Source: Halogranum amylolyticum (GTDB taxonomy: Archaea > Halobacteriota > Halobacteria > Halobacteriales > Haloferacaceae). From it: DNA of 64,000 nt. A program made the translations under genes and the position numbers. Below the pieces are notes generated by a model. That model saw nothing but the letters and a program-made list of their open reading frames with translations, did not search any database and was not told the origin of the DNA. The stretch is taken from contig NZ_FODV01000010.1 in assembly GCF_900110465.1 (NCBI RefSeq), forward strand, positions 1 to 64,000. Direction: 5' to 3'. Of the stretch, positions 23,347-32,196 are shown in pieces (position 1 is the stretch's first letter; each line of letters starts with the position of its first letter).

Positions 23347-24812
23347 TGGGGCTGCGGAACCACATCGGTTCGTTGTTCAAGGGGCCCGAAGAGTTTGACC
23401 TGACATCGGGTAGTATCGCGAAGCCACTGTTCTTTCTTTCGATGCCGATCGTCGTCACAAACCTCTTTCAAACAGCCTACAACCTCGCAGACACGTTCTG
23501 GCTTGGTCAGTATAGTACAGATGCTTTGGCGGCAATTAGCTTCGCGTTTCCGATGGTGTTTCTTCTTATCTCTCTCGGGATGGGTCTCTCTGTCGCCGGC
23601 AGCATCCTTGTCGCCCAGTACACGGGCGCTGACAAGGAACGAGAGGCGGAGTACGCGGCCTCCCAGACGATGACGTTTGCTGTGCTCGCATCGGTCTTCG
23701 TCGGTATGGTCGGCTACTTCGGCGTCGAAGGGTTCCTCGGACTGCTCGGTGCCTCACCGGATACCTTGCCAATGGCGACAAGGTACATGGAAGTCATCTC
23801 GCTCGGTCTCCCGTTCATGTTCGGGTTCTTCGTCTTCAACGCACTCATGCGGGGCTACGGCGACACCATCACCCCGATGCTCGTCATGTTCGGGTCGGTC
23901 GTGCTCAATATCGCCATCGACCCGTTTCTCATCTTCGGGTGGACTATCGTCGAGAACGCACCGCTGATAGGAACGATCAGTTTCCCGGAACTCGGTATCG
24001 GAGGGGCAGCCATCGCGACCGTGTTCTCGCGTGTGCTCGCGCTCCTCGTTGGCCTCGCAATCATGTTCCGCGGCAATCGCGGTGTCGAGATTCATCTCAG
24101 AGATATGACGCCCAATCTCGCGTATCTTCGACAACTCGTCCGCATTGGACTCCCGGCATCTATCGAAGGGACGGGACGAGCGCTGTCGATGAACCTACTC
24201 TTAGTCATCGTTGCGCTCTTTCCCGATACGGTGGTCGCTGCTTACGGAATCGGGACGCGCGTGTTCTCTGTCGTCTTCCTGCCGGCAATTGCCGTCGCCC
24301 GCGGTGTCGAAACGATGACCGGACAGAACATGGGTGCAGACGAACCGGACCGGGCTGAACAGGCAACCAGACTCGCAGCGACGGTGCTCTTCGGGGTCCT
24401 CACCGTAGCCGGAATTTTCGTCTGGTTCACTGCAACGTCGGTCGCAGGGCTGTTCACCACAGACCCCGCCGTGGTCGAGATCACTGCGCAGTTCCTCCGT
24501 TACGTTGCACTGACGTTCGGATTCATCGGCATCATGCGCGCCTTCACAGGGAGCTTCCGCGGTGCTGGGAAAACCCTGACCGCAGCAGCGATCTCCGTCT
24601 TGATGCTCGGTGTCATCCGCTTCCCGATCGCGTGGGTTGCTTCCGGTCCACTTGGAGAGACCGGCGTCTGGCTGTCGTTCGCCATCTCGAACATCGTAGG
24701 AGCGATAATCGCCTACGTGTGGTACCAGCGTGGGGCGTGGCGGGCGAGCGAGTTGACGAGAGCCAAGGTCGACCTTGATGAGACCAGCGTCGGGGCCTCG
24801 ACAGGAGACTGA
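23346..24812 (+). CDS. MATE-family multidrug/cation exporter
   Basis: 488 residues with twelve hydrophobic segments in two repeats. The family features are seen in SIAKPLFFLSMPIVVTNLFQ, YNLADTFWLGQY (first-repeat N-x-x-D motif) and the second-repeat segment GLPASIEGTGRALSMNLLLV. MATE proteins export organic cations and drugs using H+ or Na+ gradients across the cytoplasmic membrane. The N-terminus is hydrophilic with no signal peptide. It is cotranscribed with the preceding TetR gene, and the gene at 24818 begins only 5 nt after its stop. Confidence 0.93.
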   Translation: MGLRNHIGSLFKGPEEFDLTSGSIAKPLFFLSMPIVVTNLFQTAYNLADTFWLGQYSTDALAAISFAFPMVFLLISLGMGLSVAGSILVAQYTGADKEREAEYAASQTMTFAVLASVFVGMVGYFGVEGFLGLLGASPDTLPMATRYMEVISLGLPFMFGFFVFNALMRGYGDTITPMLVMFGSVVLNIAIDPFLIFGWTIVENAPLIGTISFPELGIGGAAIATVFSRVLALLVGLAIMFRGNRGVEIHLRDMTPNLAYLRQLVRIGLPASIEGTGRALSMNLLLVIVALFPDTVVAAYGIGTRVFSVVFLPAIAVARGVETMTGQNMGADEPDRAEQATRLAATVLFGVLTVAGIFVWFTATSVAGLFTTDPAVVEITAQFLRYVALTFGFIGIMRAFTGSFRGAGKTLTAAAISVLMLGVIRFPIAWVASGPLGETGVWLSFAISNIVGAIIAYVWYQRGAWRASELTRAKVDLDETSVGASTGD

Positions 24813-24817
24813 CAACG

Positions 24818-25606
24818 ATGGACGAATCGGTCATCTTCAGACGGAAGAGCATCAACGCTCGACTCGATACGGTGCTCAGCGCAGCGGACGAAGACGGATT
24901 ACCAATTGCACGCAGGACGGTCGAAGAACCGGACGACAGATGGTATGGTCAGCTCGTGATAGGAGCTTACAACTCAAGTGGGTCGACGACAGACCCTGAG
25001 ATGGTTCTTCCCGCTGCGGTGGCAACCGAACTCCTTCGTGGATACTGCCGCCTCCGCAGTAGACTTTTGATCCAACTTACTGACGATAGACCACACTCGT
25101 TCACGCTGGAACCCACATCAGCGTTGTTGGCCGGTGAGTATCTCTCTACCTCGGCATACTCGTCGCTTCGGTCGATTGACCATCCCGCGCTCAGTGACTG
25201 TTTTGAGGTGCTGTCGAGCGTAGCAGAGACGATAACGGAAGCGTTCACTCTCATCAAGATGCAGCCGACACCACCGACATCCGACCAGTGTGCGTTTTTC
25301 GATATGACGGCTGGCAGCATCGGTGCGGCTGCGACTGTTCTCGGGGCGATACTGGCCGACGTTGACGGTACTCGCCGTGACGACCTCGCAACGGTAGGGT
25401 GTGGGTTCAGTACGGAACGACAGATACGCCACGCGCTTGACCCAGAGTCCAAGTGGGCCAAAGTTGCCCCACCCGCATTTGACGAGCAGGAACTTCGCAC
25501 TCATGCCAAACGGAGACGAGACGAAGCACGCCAAGCGCTTGAGGAGCTTGCGACGACAGCGAATGTGGGATACTTGCGAACATTCACTGACGTGGAAAGA
25601 CGGTGA
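24818..25606 (+). CDS. Polyprenyl-synthase-like protein lacking the aspartate-rich motifs
   Basis: 262 residues, 5 nt after the MATE gene and so probably in its operon. Helices such as ATELLRGYCRLRSRLLIQL, SALLAGEYLSTSAYSSL and AAATVLGAILADVDG resemble the all-alpha isoprenyl-diphosphate-synthase fold as seen in haloarchaeal paralogs. The first and second DDxxD metal-binding motifs are absent: the place of the first reads LLAGEYL. It is therefore unlikely to be a catalytic prenyltransferase by itself. Its place after a drug exporter is unexplained. Assignment to the fold is by pattern only. Confidence 0.5.
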   Translation: MDESVIFRRKSINARLDTVLSAADEDGLPIARRTVEEPDDRWYGQLVIGAYNSSGSTTDPEMVLPAAVATELLRGYCRLRSRLLIQLTDDRPHSFTLEPTSALLAGEYLSTSAYSSLRSIDHPALSDCFEVLSSVAETITEAFTLIKMQPTPPTSDQCAFFDMTAGSIGAAATVLGAILADVDGTRRDDLATVGCGFSTERQIRHALDPESKWAKVAPPAFDEQELRTHAKRRRDEARQALEELATTANVGYLRTFTDVERR

Positions 25607-25873
25607 GTTGCTCTGAGGAAGGTGTCCCTGCTATCGAATTCACACCTCACTCACGGCTGAGATTCGCTCTCCAATTCGTATATCCACTCTGCGGTAGCTT
25701 GCACGCAGAAGACGCTCGAGGTACTGCCGGTCACCTTATGAACTCATCTGTGCTTGGTTAAGGTGATAAACGGCAAATTCCGACTGTAGGGATCCAAATA
25801 ACGGAGTAAACCCATATTCTGACGTTCACTTGGGCACTGAATAGTCCACTCACTGTTGGCTGGAGACCGATGC

Positions 25874-26032
25874 TTAGGGACTACTTGAGAGTTTCTCTCC
25901 AACCCATAGAACAATCAAGAACGGGAGAACGGGAACGAGTAGAACGAGCAATGGTAGGAAGATAATATAGCCAATGAGACTCATCTCAAGGTTCGAAAAA
26001 TCTGTCCGCGGAGGGTTTACTGCTCTCACCAT
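25874..26032 (-). CDS. 52-residue single-span membrane protein
   Basis: The minus-strand frame from ATG 26032 to TAA 25874 encodes MVRAVNPPRTDFSNLEMSLI, then a long hydrophobic helix (GYIIFLPLLVLLVPVLPFL) and a short charged tail. The pattern 'VNPP ... EMS-hydrophobic helix' matches a small haloarchaeal membrane family. The operator-like ACTAATTGGTTAGT lies 30 bp upstream of its ATG, so it may be controlled by one of the TetR proteins at 22 kb. The role is unknown. Confidence 0.7.
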   Translation of the reverse strand: MVRAVNPPRTDFSNLEMSLIGYIIFLPLLVLLVPVLPFLIVLWVGEKLSSSP

Positions 26033-26061
26033 GGTGGCTCGTATGCAGTTGTGTGGTAAAA

Positions 26062-26075
26062 ACTAATTGGTTAGT
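26062..26075. promoter_or_regulatory. TetR-type operator, copy 2 (ACTAATTGGTTAGT)
   Basis: Matches copy 1 (22715) at 12 of 14 positions and keeps the palindromic half-sites ACTAA/TTAGT; the next bases AAGTA are also shared. It lies immediately upstream of the small membrane gene at 25874-26032. Confidence 0.55.
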
Positions 26076-26342
26076 AAGTAATGGGGACGTACTCGGTCAA
26101 GCACTACTTGAAGCGTCTTTGAGCCGTAACAAGGTAAGATATAGACTAACCATATCGTCAGGAGTGTCTCGTAGAAGGGACAGCACAAAGAAGGGGTATC
26201 TATGCTACTCAACGAGCGTGGCCAGCGTTGCGAAGGACATGGAGATTCCGCTGGTGCTTCACAACCAAAAAGTGAGATAAAGAGTGACTATCTGCTGAAT
26301 ACAACCTCTACGCTCTTCTGCAGGAGATCCAGCTGAATCCGT

Positions 26343-26876
26343 TTAATGAGCTGGTTCTTCTGCAGGGGCCGTCATCTCCGCAATGCGGAGGATGAGGATG
26401 TTGCTTGTGTCGTCCTTCCCATCGACGAGACCCTCGATAAGCAACTTCGAGAGTGGTGTCGGGCCAACTGTCACCGTGTCACCCTCGTGAAAGTCTTGAA
26501 TCGAGCCCTGTACGTGAACCTCGACACGGCATTTTTCGGGGTGGTGGACACTCGAGAGGTCAATTCTGTCGACGTTCACGCCTGTCACACGCTCACCCTC
26601 GTGGAGGAGTGGGATGACTGCGGGCTCATCCATCTCTTGGATATCGAGCACGTCGTAGGCCAGTGCCGTCGGTTTGTAGCCCCCTTTCGGACCAGGCACA
26701 CCTTCGACGAGTTGCAGTGCCTTCAGGCTCTGCATTTGATTTCGGACAGTCCCGGGGTTACGGTCGATTTCTTCGGCAATCATTTCGCCTTTGACAGCCT
26801 GTTCGGACTCGCGATGCAGATTGACGAGTGCGGTGAGTATCGTTTGCTGACTCGGCGTCAAATCAATCGATGACAT
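26343..26876 (-). CDS. Winged-helix regulator with C-terminal domain
   Basis: 177 residues. The first 70 form a winged helix: LTPSQQTILTALVNLHRESE, then GEMIAEEIDRNPGTVRNQMQ and LQLVEGVPGPKGGYKPTALA. The C-terminal half contains HHPEKCRVEVHVQGSI, DFHEGDTVTVGPTPLSKLLI and DDTSNILILRIAEM, a beta-rich domain that is conserved in haloarchaeal homologs of this regulator and may bind a ligand. Its targets are unknown. It is divergent from the small HTH gene at 26970. Confidence 0.75.
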   Translation of the reverse strand: MSSIDLTPSQQTILTALVNLHRESEQAVKGEMIAEEIDRNPGTVRNQMQSLKALQLVEGVPGPKGGYKPTALAYDVLDIQEMDEPAVIPLLHEGERVTGVNVDRIDLSSVHHPEKCRVEVHVQGSIQDFHEGDTVTVGPTPLSKLLIEGLVDGKDDTSNILILRIAEMTAPAEEPAH

Positions 26877-26969
26877 ACCTCAGTATCATTCTTTTGTGGG
26901 TAAAATAGTGTTCCAGTCTTTCCCCCAACGCCTATATTGACTTATCTCATGTTATTGTGTACCAATAGC

Positions 26970-27233
26970 ATGGAGGATTACGCACGCCAACTCCTCTTGT
27001 CAGAACTCAACAAGCAGGGCCCAGTGAGCGTGCCCGCGCTGGCAGACACACTTGGATACCATCCATCCATGGTCGATCGTCACTGCGATAGTCTCCAATC
27101 TGAGGGCTACGTGCGTCATGCCACGTCCAGCGTCTATGAGATTACACCAGATGGGCAAACATACTTGCAGGAACTCACGACCAAGGGGTCGGAGGCCTCT
27201 CAGAAGGAATCCAACGGGTCAATCGAAAGGTGA
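26970..27233 (+). CDS. Small winged-helix DNA-binding protein (87 aa)
   Basis: Starts MEDYARQLLLSELNKQGPVS at 26970; an in-frame TTG at 26937 is a weaker start. The body VPALADTLGYHPSMVDRHCD and LQSEGYVRHATSSVYEITPD is a single MarR/ArsR-like winged helix, and the polar tail is probably disordered. A regulator of nearby genes is likely, but no operator was recognised. Confidence 0.7.
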   Translation: MEDYARQLLLSELNKQGPVSVPALADTLGYHPSMVDRHCDSLQSEGYVRHATSSVYEITPDGQTYLQELTTKGSEASQKESNGSIER

Positions 27234-27276
27234 ATCGTCGTGACTTGAACTTGCTTGAGAAATCTACTGAGTCTCA

Positions 27277-27465
27277 CTACTGCCGACCACGTCCGGCAGG
27301 CAACCGGGGATAGTTGATTTCCCGAACGGCCCCGAGACATGCGTCTTGTTCGTCAATGCTGACGAACATTTCACTATTGGGGTCTTTTTGGATGATAGAG
27401 ATATCCTCTCCGGTTGAATCTGCGCTCAGCGGGTTGAGCGTATTGTTCCCGTGCTCTTAAGCCAT
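27277..27465 (-). pseudogene. Small gene with a stop at codon 3
   Basis: On the minus strand ATG GCT TAA (27465-27457) is followed in the same frame by 59 open codons: EHGNNTLNPLSADSTGEDIS, IIQKDPNSEMFVSIDEQD and LGAVREINYPRLPAGRGRQ, ending at TAG 27277. The protein-like composition suggests a gene whose third codon (perhaps CAA) became TAA. Use of the internal Met is an alternative. Family unknown. Confidence 0.35.
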
Positions 27466-27576
27466 CGAGCAATCTGCGGCAGCTAGAGCCATCAATATGA
27501 GATAATAACTAACGAAGTTGATTTGGAAACTGCGTTTAGTACCTTGACCCTCTACAGCGATTTGCTTTGAAGATAA

Positions 27577-27584
27577 ATTTTATA
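27577..27584 (+). promoter_or_regulatory. TATA box of the nad operon
   Basis: ATTTTATA lies 44-51 nt before the nadA ATG, giving an expected transcript start near 27608 and a 20-nt leader. The A/T-rich stretch from 27560 is the only such region before nadA. Confidence 0.5.
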
Positions 27585-27627
27585 CAATAGCCAGAATAGA
27601 TGACTAGCTACTAGGGAGCCAGTTACC

Positions 27628-28758
27628 ATGCCACAAATGGAAACGGCTGAATTCGAAACCGACCTCAGCCTCTTCAAATATGATAGCTTAGAGCAGCTTC
27701 CGCCAGCGTACCGTACGCTTGAAGCAGACGAGCGGAATGAACGAATCGTCCAAGCGAAAGCCGAACTCGGGAACGACGTAGTGATTCTCGGTCACAACTA
27801 CCAACGACAAGAGATCATTGAACATGCCGATTTTATTGGTGATTCGTACCAGTTGAGCAAGCAAGCTGCGAACGCAGAGGCAAAATACGTGGTCTTCGGA
27901 GGCGTCACGTTCATGGCGGAATCAGCGGATATCATCACCGAAGACGATCAGACGGTGATTCTCCCGAGCATGGAAGCGTCGTGTCCAATGGCCGGCATGG
28001 CAGAGGCGCTCCAAGTTGATTCGGCATGGAGCGAGATTACCGCAGAGACGGACGCGGATATCATTCCGATCACATATATGAATTCGTATGCTGATCTGAA
28101 GGCATTCTGCGCCGAGCAGGGTGGGCTTGTCTGTACCTCTTCGAACGCGCACAAAGCGTTCGAGTGGGCTTTCGATCGAGGGGACAAAGTGCTATTTCTC
28201 CCCGATAAGCACCTCGGAGAGAATACGGCCTACCGACTCGGGATGGAAGACCAGACCGTCGAATGGGATCCGTGGGACCCTGCCTCCAAAGACGCCAGCA
28301 AAGCAGTTGAAAACGATATCATCCTCTGGGACGGCTACTGCCAAGTACATGAGCGGTTCGAAGTCAAACACATCGAAGCAATTCGAGCCCACAATCCGGA
28401 CGTGAATGTCATTGTCCACCCCGAATGTCCCCGAGAGGTCGTCGAAGCAGCCGATAAATCCGGAAGCACGGCCGAGATCTGTCGGACTATCGAAGCAGCG
28501 TCTCCCGGCGATAGCTGGGCAATTGGAACTGAGGTTCACCTCACCCACCACCTTCAGCGGTGGCACCCTGACGTGAACGTGCTTCCACTATGTGGTGATG
28601 CGTGCATGGACTGCAACGCGATGCGGCAAATCGACCCGAATTACCTCACGTGGGTCCTCGAAGAACTCGTCGCCGGACGTGAACGCAACGTCATCGAAGT
28701 TGCACCCCAGGAAAAAGAACTCGCACAGGTCGCTCTCAACCGTATGCTGGAGATATAA
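27628..28758 (+). CDS. nadA: Quinolinate synthase
   Basis: 376 residues. It condenses iminoaspartate with dihydroxyacetone phosphate to quinolinate, using a [4Fe-4S] cluster. Visible family features are VVILGHNYQRQEIIEHADFI with GDSYQLSK, PSMEASCPMAGMA, the VCTSSNAHK segment with a cluster Cys, VHPECPREVV, and the C-terminal CGDACMDCNAM. It is first in nadA-nadB-nadC, with only 2 nt before nadB. Oxygen-sensitive cluster assembly is expected in the cytoplasm. Confidence 0.97.
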   Translation: MPQMETAEFETDLSLFKYDSLEQLPPAYRTLEADERNERIVQAKAELGNDVVILGHNYQRQEIIEHADFIGDSYQLSKQAANAEAKYVVFGGVTFMAESADIITEDDQTVILPSMEASCPMAGMAEALQVDSAWSEITAETDADIIPITYMNSYADLKAFCAEQGGLVCTSSNAHKAFEWAFDRGDKVLFLPDKHLGENTAYRLGMEDQTVEWDPWDPASKDASKAVENDIILWDGYCQVHERFEVKHIEAIRAHNPDVNVIVHPECPREVVEAADKSGSTAEICRTIEAASPGDSWAIGTEVHLTHHLQRWHPDVNVLPLCGDACMDCNAMRQIDPNYLTWVLEELVAGRERNVIEVAPQEKELAQVALNRMLEI

Positions 28759-28760
28759 CG

Positions 28761-30260
28761 ATGGAGACACGCACAACTGATGTCCTCGTCATTGGGTCGG
28801 GTATCGCTGGATTAGCCGCTGCCCTCGGTGCTGTTCGCGAGGGCGCATCAGTGACAATCGCGACCAAGTCAACTCAACCTGAGGGAACGTCGACGTGGTG
28901 GGCACAGGGTGGCGTCGCAGTCACGCGTAACGACCCCGCTGGTTTCGAGGAGGATATCCAAGCAGCCTCCAGTCACACGGCAGATCACACGGCCATCGAG
29001 GTGCTCGTCAAGAACGCCAACGACGCAGTCCGTGACGTCTTGGTGGAGACGCTTTCGGTCGACTTTGACAGCAATGGTGAGATGTTCGACTTTGCACGTG
29101 AGGCAGCCCATTCCACCGATCGCATTCTCCACGTCGACGCCTCGACTGGAAAGCACATCCACGTCCCCTTCCTAAACTATCTCGCTGAACGCGAGGAAGT
29201 GACAATTCTCGACGATACTGCTGCGCTCGAGCTTATCCGTCACGAGGGGAGGGTCCACGGTGCGATGTTAGAACGCTCGGGCGATGTTGCTCCGATTTAC
29301 GCTGGTTCAACGGTCCTCGCAACGGGAGGGATCGGTGATCTCTACTCTCGAACGACGAATCCCCCGGGGTCGACGGGCGATGGAATCGCAATGGCCGCGC
29401 TCGCCGGCGCAGACATCTCTGATATGGAGTACGTGCAGTTCCATCCGACAGTCTACGCCGGTGAGGACCCGTTCTTGCTTAGTGAAGCTGTCCGTGGAGA
29501 AGGTGCCGTACTCCGGAATGGGAAAGGAGAACGATTCATGTCCGCTGTCCACAAGGATGCCGAGCTCGCACCACGTGATGTGGTCGCCCGAGCTATCCAG
29601 CACGAACGTGAGAGCACTGGCGAGGTACTCCTCGATGTGAGTTCGATGCCGTTCGAGGACGAGTTCCCGGACCTTGCAGAGCGATGTGCGAAACATGCTG
29701 TCGATTGGACTTCGGGGATTTCGGTGGCACCAGCCGAGCACTTCCTCTGTGGCGGCATCACCGTCGACGGTCATGGGAGAACCACACTCGATCGCCTGTA
29801 TGCCGTCGGTGAGTGTGCTCGAACGGGCGTCCACGGTGCGAATCGGCTGGCCAGCACGAGTCTTCTCGAAGGGCTTGTCTGGGGACTTCGAGCTGGATCC
29901 GACGCTGCCGAAAAGGAAGCCCAACCCATCGACCCACCCGAACTGTTGACCCGTGATCCGGAACTTCCGGGCGCCTTTGTCCACGATAAATTCGTTCGGC
30001 TCCGGCGCGTGATGGACGACTACGTTGGGTTGTGGCGCGACCCCGACGAACTCACACGCGCTCAGGCGGGTCTGCGTCGGCTGAAAGGCGAAGTCGACGC
30101 CTATACCCGGACTAGGACGTCCCGATCGCTGTACGAACTGCGGAACGCAAGCGTGACAGCGCTGCTCGTCGCTCGGGGTGCTGCCGAAAACGAGGACTCC
30201 GTTGGAACGCACACCCTAATCTCGGACGATAAATCAAACGCAGGCGTGATCTCCAGATGA
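28761..30260 (+). CDS. nadB: L-aspartate oxidase
   Basis: 499 residues. It oxidises L-aspartate to iminoaspartate with FAD, feeding NadA. The FAD fold begins VLVIGSGIAGLAAALGAVRE. The active-site loop TSTWWAQGGVAV, the fumarate-reductase-like HFHPT-equivalent VQFHPTVY, and EAVRGEGAVL follow. The C-terminal segment has YAVGECARTGVHGANRLAST SL-type FAD binding (split here by residue class). It lies 2 nt after nadA, and its TGA overlaps the nadC ATG by 4 nt. Confidence 0.96.
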   Translation: METRTTDVLVIGSGIAGLAAALGAVREGASVTIATKSTQPEGTSTWWAQGGVAVTRNDPAGFEEDIQAASSHTADHTAIEVLVKNANDAVRDVLVETLSVDFDSNGEMFDFAREAAHSTDRILHVDASTGKHIHVPFLNYLAEREEVTILDDTAALELIRHEGRVHGAMLERSGDVAPIYAGSTVLATGGIGDLYSRTTNPPGSTGDGIAMAALAGADISDMEYVQFHPTVYAGEDPFLLSEAVRGEGAVLRNGKGERFMSAVHKDAELAPRDVVARAIQHERESTGEVLLDVSSMPFEDEFPDLAERCAKHAVDWTSGISVAPAEHFLCGGITVDGHGRTTLDRLYAVGECARTGVHGANRLASTSLLEGLVWGLRAGSDAAEKEAQPIDPPELLTRDPELPGAFVHDKFVRLRRVMDDYVGLWRDPDELTRAQAGLRRLKGEVDAYTRTRTSRSLYELRNASVTALLVARGAAENEDSVGTHTLISDDKSNAGVISR

Positions 30261-31063
30261 TTCAGACGAGTAGGATCGAACAATGGCTTCGCGAAGACGT
30301 TGGGCACCATGACGTGACGAATCAGGTCCCGGGTGAGACGAGTGGTCGTCTCGTGGCGAAAGAAGACGGAGTAGTCGCGGGTCTCGACGCGTCAGTCGCT
30401 GTGTTCGACTATCTAGACGTGGACGTCGAGACACACGCCGACGATGGTGATCGGATCGAAGTGGGCGATACTGTCCTCACAGTTGAAGGATCCGCTCGAG
30501 ATCTGCTGCGCGGAGAACGCGTCGCTGTGAACCTCGCAGGTCATGCCTCTGGCATCGCCACACTCACACGAACCGCAGTTGATGCCGCGCGTGAGATGAA
30601 CGACGAAGTCCGAATCGCAGCGACCCGAAAGACCACGCCCGGGCTACGTGGTATCGAGAAGCGTGCCGTCGTAGCTGGTGGCGGCGACACCCATCGACTC
30701 GACCTCTCCCACATGGTGATGATAAAGGACAATCACATCGAAGAGATGGGAATGCGACCCGCTATCGAGTATTTCCGCGACCGCGTGTCGTTCCCTACAC
30801 AGCTTGAAGTCGAGGTCGAGTATCCAGCAGACGCTCAGACGGCTGTCGAGGCGGGAGCTGACATCGTTCTTCTCGATAATATGTGCCCTGCGGAGATTGA
30901 ACAAGCGATCGAACCGCTTCCCGATGACGTTCTTTCAGAGGCAAGTGGAGGTATCACCGTCGGTGATGTGACTAACTACGCAGAAACAGGGGTGGACATC
31001 ATCTCGATCGGACAACTCACTCACTCAGCCCCGACACTCGATTACTCCTTCAAAACCGGGTGA
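30257..31063 (+). CDS. nadC: Nicotinate-nucleotide pyrophosphorylase (carboxylating)
   Basis: 268 residues. It turns quinolinate and PRPP into nicotinate mononucleotide and CO2, completing the route begun by NadA and NadB. Motifs seen are LREDVGHHDVTNQ, NLAGHASGIATLTRTAVDAA, ATRKTTPGLRGIEKRAVVAG, GGDTHRLDLSHMVMIKDNHI, LLDNM and EASGGITVGDVTNYAETGVD. The stop codon directly abuts an IS-end-like sequence (31061 on), but the length is normal so nothing essential has been lost. Confidence 0.96.
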   Translation: MIQTSRIEQWLREDVGHHDVTNQVPGETSGRLVAKEDGVVAGLDASVAVFDYLDVDVETHADDGDRIEVGDTVLTVEGSARDLLRGERVAVNLAGHASGIATLTRTAVDAAREMNDEVRIAATRKTTPGLRGIEKRAVVAGGGDTHRLDLSHMVMIKDNHIEEMGMRPAIEYFRDRVSFPTQLEVEVEYPADAQTAVEAGADIVLLDNMCPAEIEQAIEPLPDDVLSEASGGITVGDVTNYAETGVDIISIGQLTHSAPTLDYSFKTG

Positions 31064-31140
31064 ACTACCCCATCCTACCGCTCGCCTGATGGCTCGCGCT
31101 TGAGGATGGGTTTCCTGTTTCTAAGACGCGCTTGGAGATG
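31061..31140. repeat. IS200/IS605-type terminal sequence, copy 1
   Basis: TGAACTACCC followed by the stem CCCATCCT/AGGATGGG (31069-31076, 31103-31110) and TTCCTGTTTC. A diverged version is at about 36998-37110 with the same ordered blocks. The pattern is that of a transposon end without its gene. From 31140 to 31318 I see no gene. Confidence 0.45.
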
Positions 31141-31318
31141 TACAACTGCCGGACACAGCTAGAGCGAACGAACGATGCGGTCAAGGCCGCGTCCACGAGC
31201 GAGCACAAGTGTTTCTGGCACTGTGTCTGCGAGTGGTCATCGCAATCACCAACTGCGAACGAGGAGACAATCCGGGGCGAGAGATGCTCAAGGTATGAGG
31301 AGAATTCTATGACACGCT

Positions 31319-31356
31319 CGGGAGTGCTATCGAACCGGGAAGCGAGCGCTGCTGGA
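31319..31356 (+). pseudogene. 3' remnant of a SWIM zinc-finger gene
   Basis: CGGGAGTGCTATCGAACCGG and following bases match the end of the SWIM gene at about 3050-3085 with roughly three mismatches in 37. The rest of the gene is missing. It shows that the duplicated module near 32 kb once had a SWIM gene as well. Confidence 0.5.
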
Positions 31357-31417
31357 ATGATACAGTAGTGTTCCGCCACACTAGGCCTTTTTGACGGTTG
31401 GTCTCCAAGCACTATCT

Positions 31418-31669
31418 ATGAGTAGTGATCGAGTCGACGCAGAAAGTAAGGTATCGGGTAACCAGGCGAACATTCCTGCTCGGATTCGTCGCGAACTTAA
31501 CATCGATGACGGGGATTATCTTCGCTGGCATCTCGACACAGATGGGAGCGTTCGTCTCGAAGTCGTTCAACGACAAAGTGGGACCTTTGCCGAATTTAAC
31601 GGCTACGATGGCGACACCGAAACCGACGTGAGTACAGACCACGACGCTTGGGGTGTCAACGTCGAATAA
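31418..31669 (+). CDS. vapB: AbrB-family antitoxin (VapB-like)
   Basis: 83 residues from ATG 31418 (MSSDRVDAESKVSGNQANIP). The swapped-hairpin AbrB fold is recognisable in ANIPARIRRELNIDDGDYLR and WHLDTDGSVRLEVVQ. It binds DNA as a dimer; the acidic C-terminal tail would wrap the toxin. Its TAA is directly followed by the toxin ATG (no gap), the usual VapBC layout. The longer frame from 31391 adds nine unconserved residues. Confidence 0.85.
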   Translation: MSSDRVDAESKVSGNQANIPARIRRELNIDDGDYLRWHLDTDGSVRLEVVQRQSGTFAEFNGYDGDTETDVSTDHDAWGVNVE

Positions 31670-32104
31670 ATGCCCCGAGCAGTAATCGATACATCCGTCC
31701 TCTTTGCAGCTGCGTATCGACGAGACAGCTCTCATGCTGACGGGCTCGAAATCGTTCGAGGCATCGATGACGGATCACTGCCAGAAGGAGTAATCATCGA
31801 CTATGTGCTTGGAGAGACTCTGAACGGACTGACGACACACGCTGGCCACGATGCGGCTGTAGACTTTCTCGACCGCATCGAAGAAAACACCCGCTTTCAC
31901 GTCGGCTCACTGACTGCAGATGCGTTTGCGACGGGTAAGGCACTCTTCCGCAGACACGAGCCGTTCTCGTTCGTCGATGCCTGTCTTGTTGCCTACATGC
32001 AAACTGAAGGGCTCGGATATCTGTACGCGTTCGATGACGACTTCGACGCTGCCGAAGATGTCTACCGCCTTGACACACCGACAAACCCCTACGAGCCGCG
32101 GTAG
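31670..32104 (+). CDS. vapC: PIN-domain toxin (VapC-like)
   Basis: 144 residues. The PIN acidic residues are visible: D7 in AVIDTSVLF, E49 in VLGETLNG, D103 in FSFVDACLVAY and D122-D124 in YAFDDDFD. PIN toxins cleave tRNA or rRNA with Mg2+ until held by VapB. All four acidic positions are intact, so it looks active. Start and stop are unambiguous because it is coupled to vapB at a TAA-ATG junction. It lies directly upstream of the decayed small-gene module and may help keep this segment in the genome. Confidence 0.88.
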   Translation: MPRAVIDTSVLFAAAYRRDSSHADGLEIVRGIDDGSLPEGVIIDYVLGETLNGLTTHAGHDAAVDFLDRIEENTRFHVGSLTADAFATGKALFRRHEPFSFVDACLVAYMQTEGLGYLYAFDDDFDAAEDVYRLDTPTNPYEPR

Positions 32105-32140
32105 CGAAATCGTCAAGTGACGAAGACGCAGTCTGGTGAG

Positions 32141-32167
32141 TCTTTCTGCCCCTGAAGTGCGCGGGGC
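32141..32167 (+). promoter_or_regulatory. Hairpin element A, copy 5 (degenerate)
   Basis: TCTTTCTGCCCCTGAAGTGC continues into GCGGGGC. Core and T-run carry substitutions relative to copy 3 (3916), and the gene behind it is a pseudogene; spacing to the ATG at 32197 is still 30 nt. Confidence 0.5.
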
Positions 32168-32196
32168 GTCACACACATCGCGTCCCGAGAACTACA

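Noticed and set aside
26053..26280. 75-codon frame downstream of the second TetR operator, possibly a TetR remnant
   Set aside because: Only a weak resemblance over a dozen residues (VLGQALLEASLS); not enough to call.
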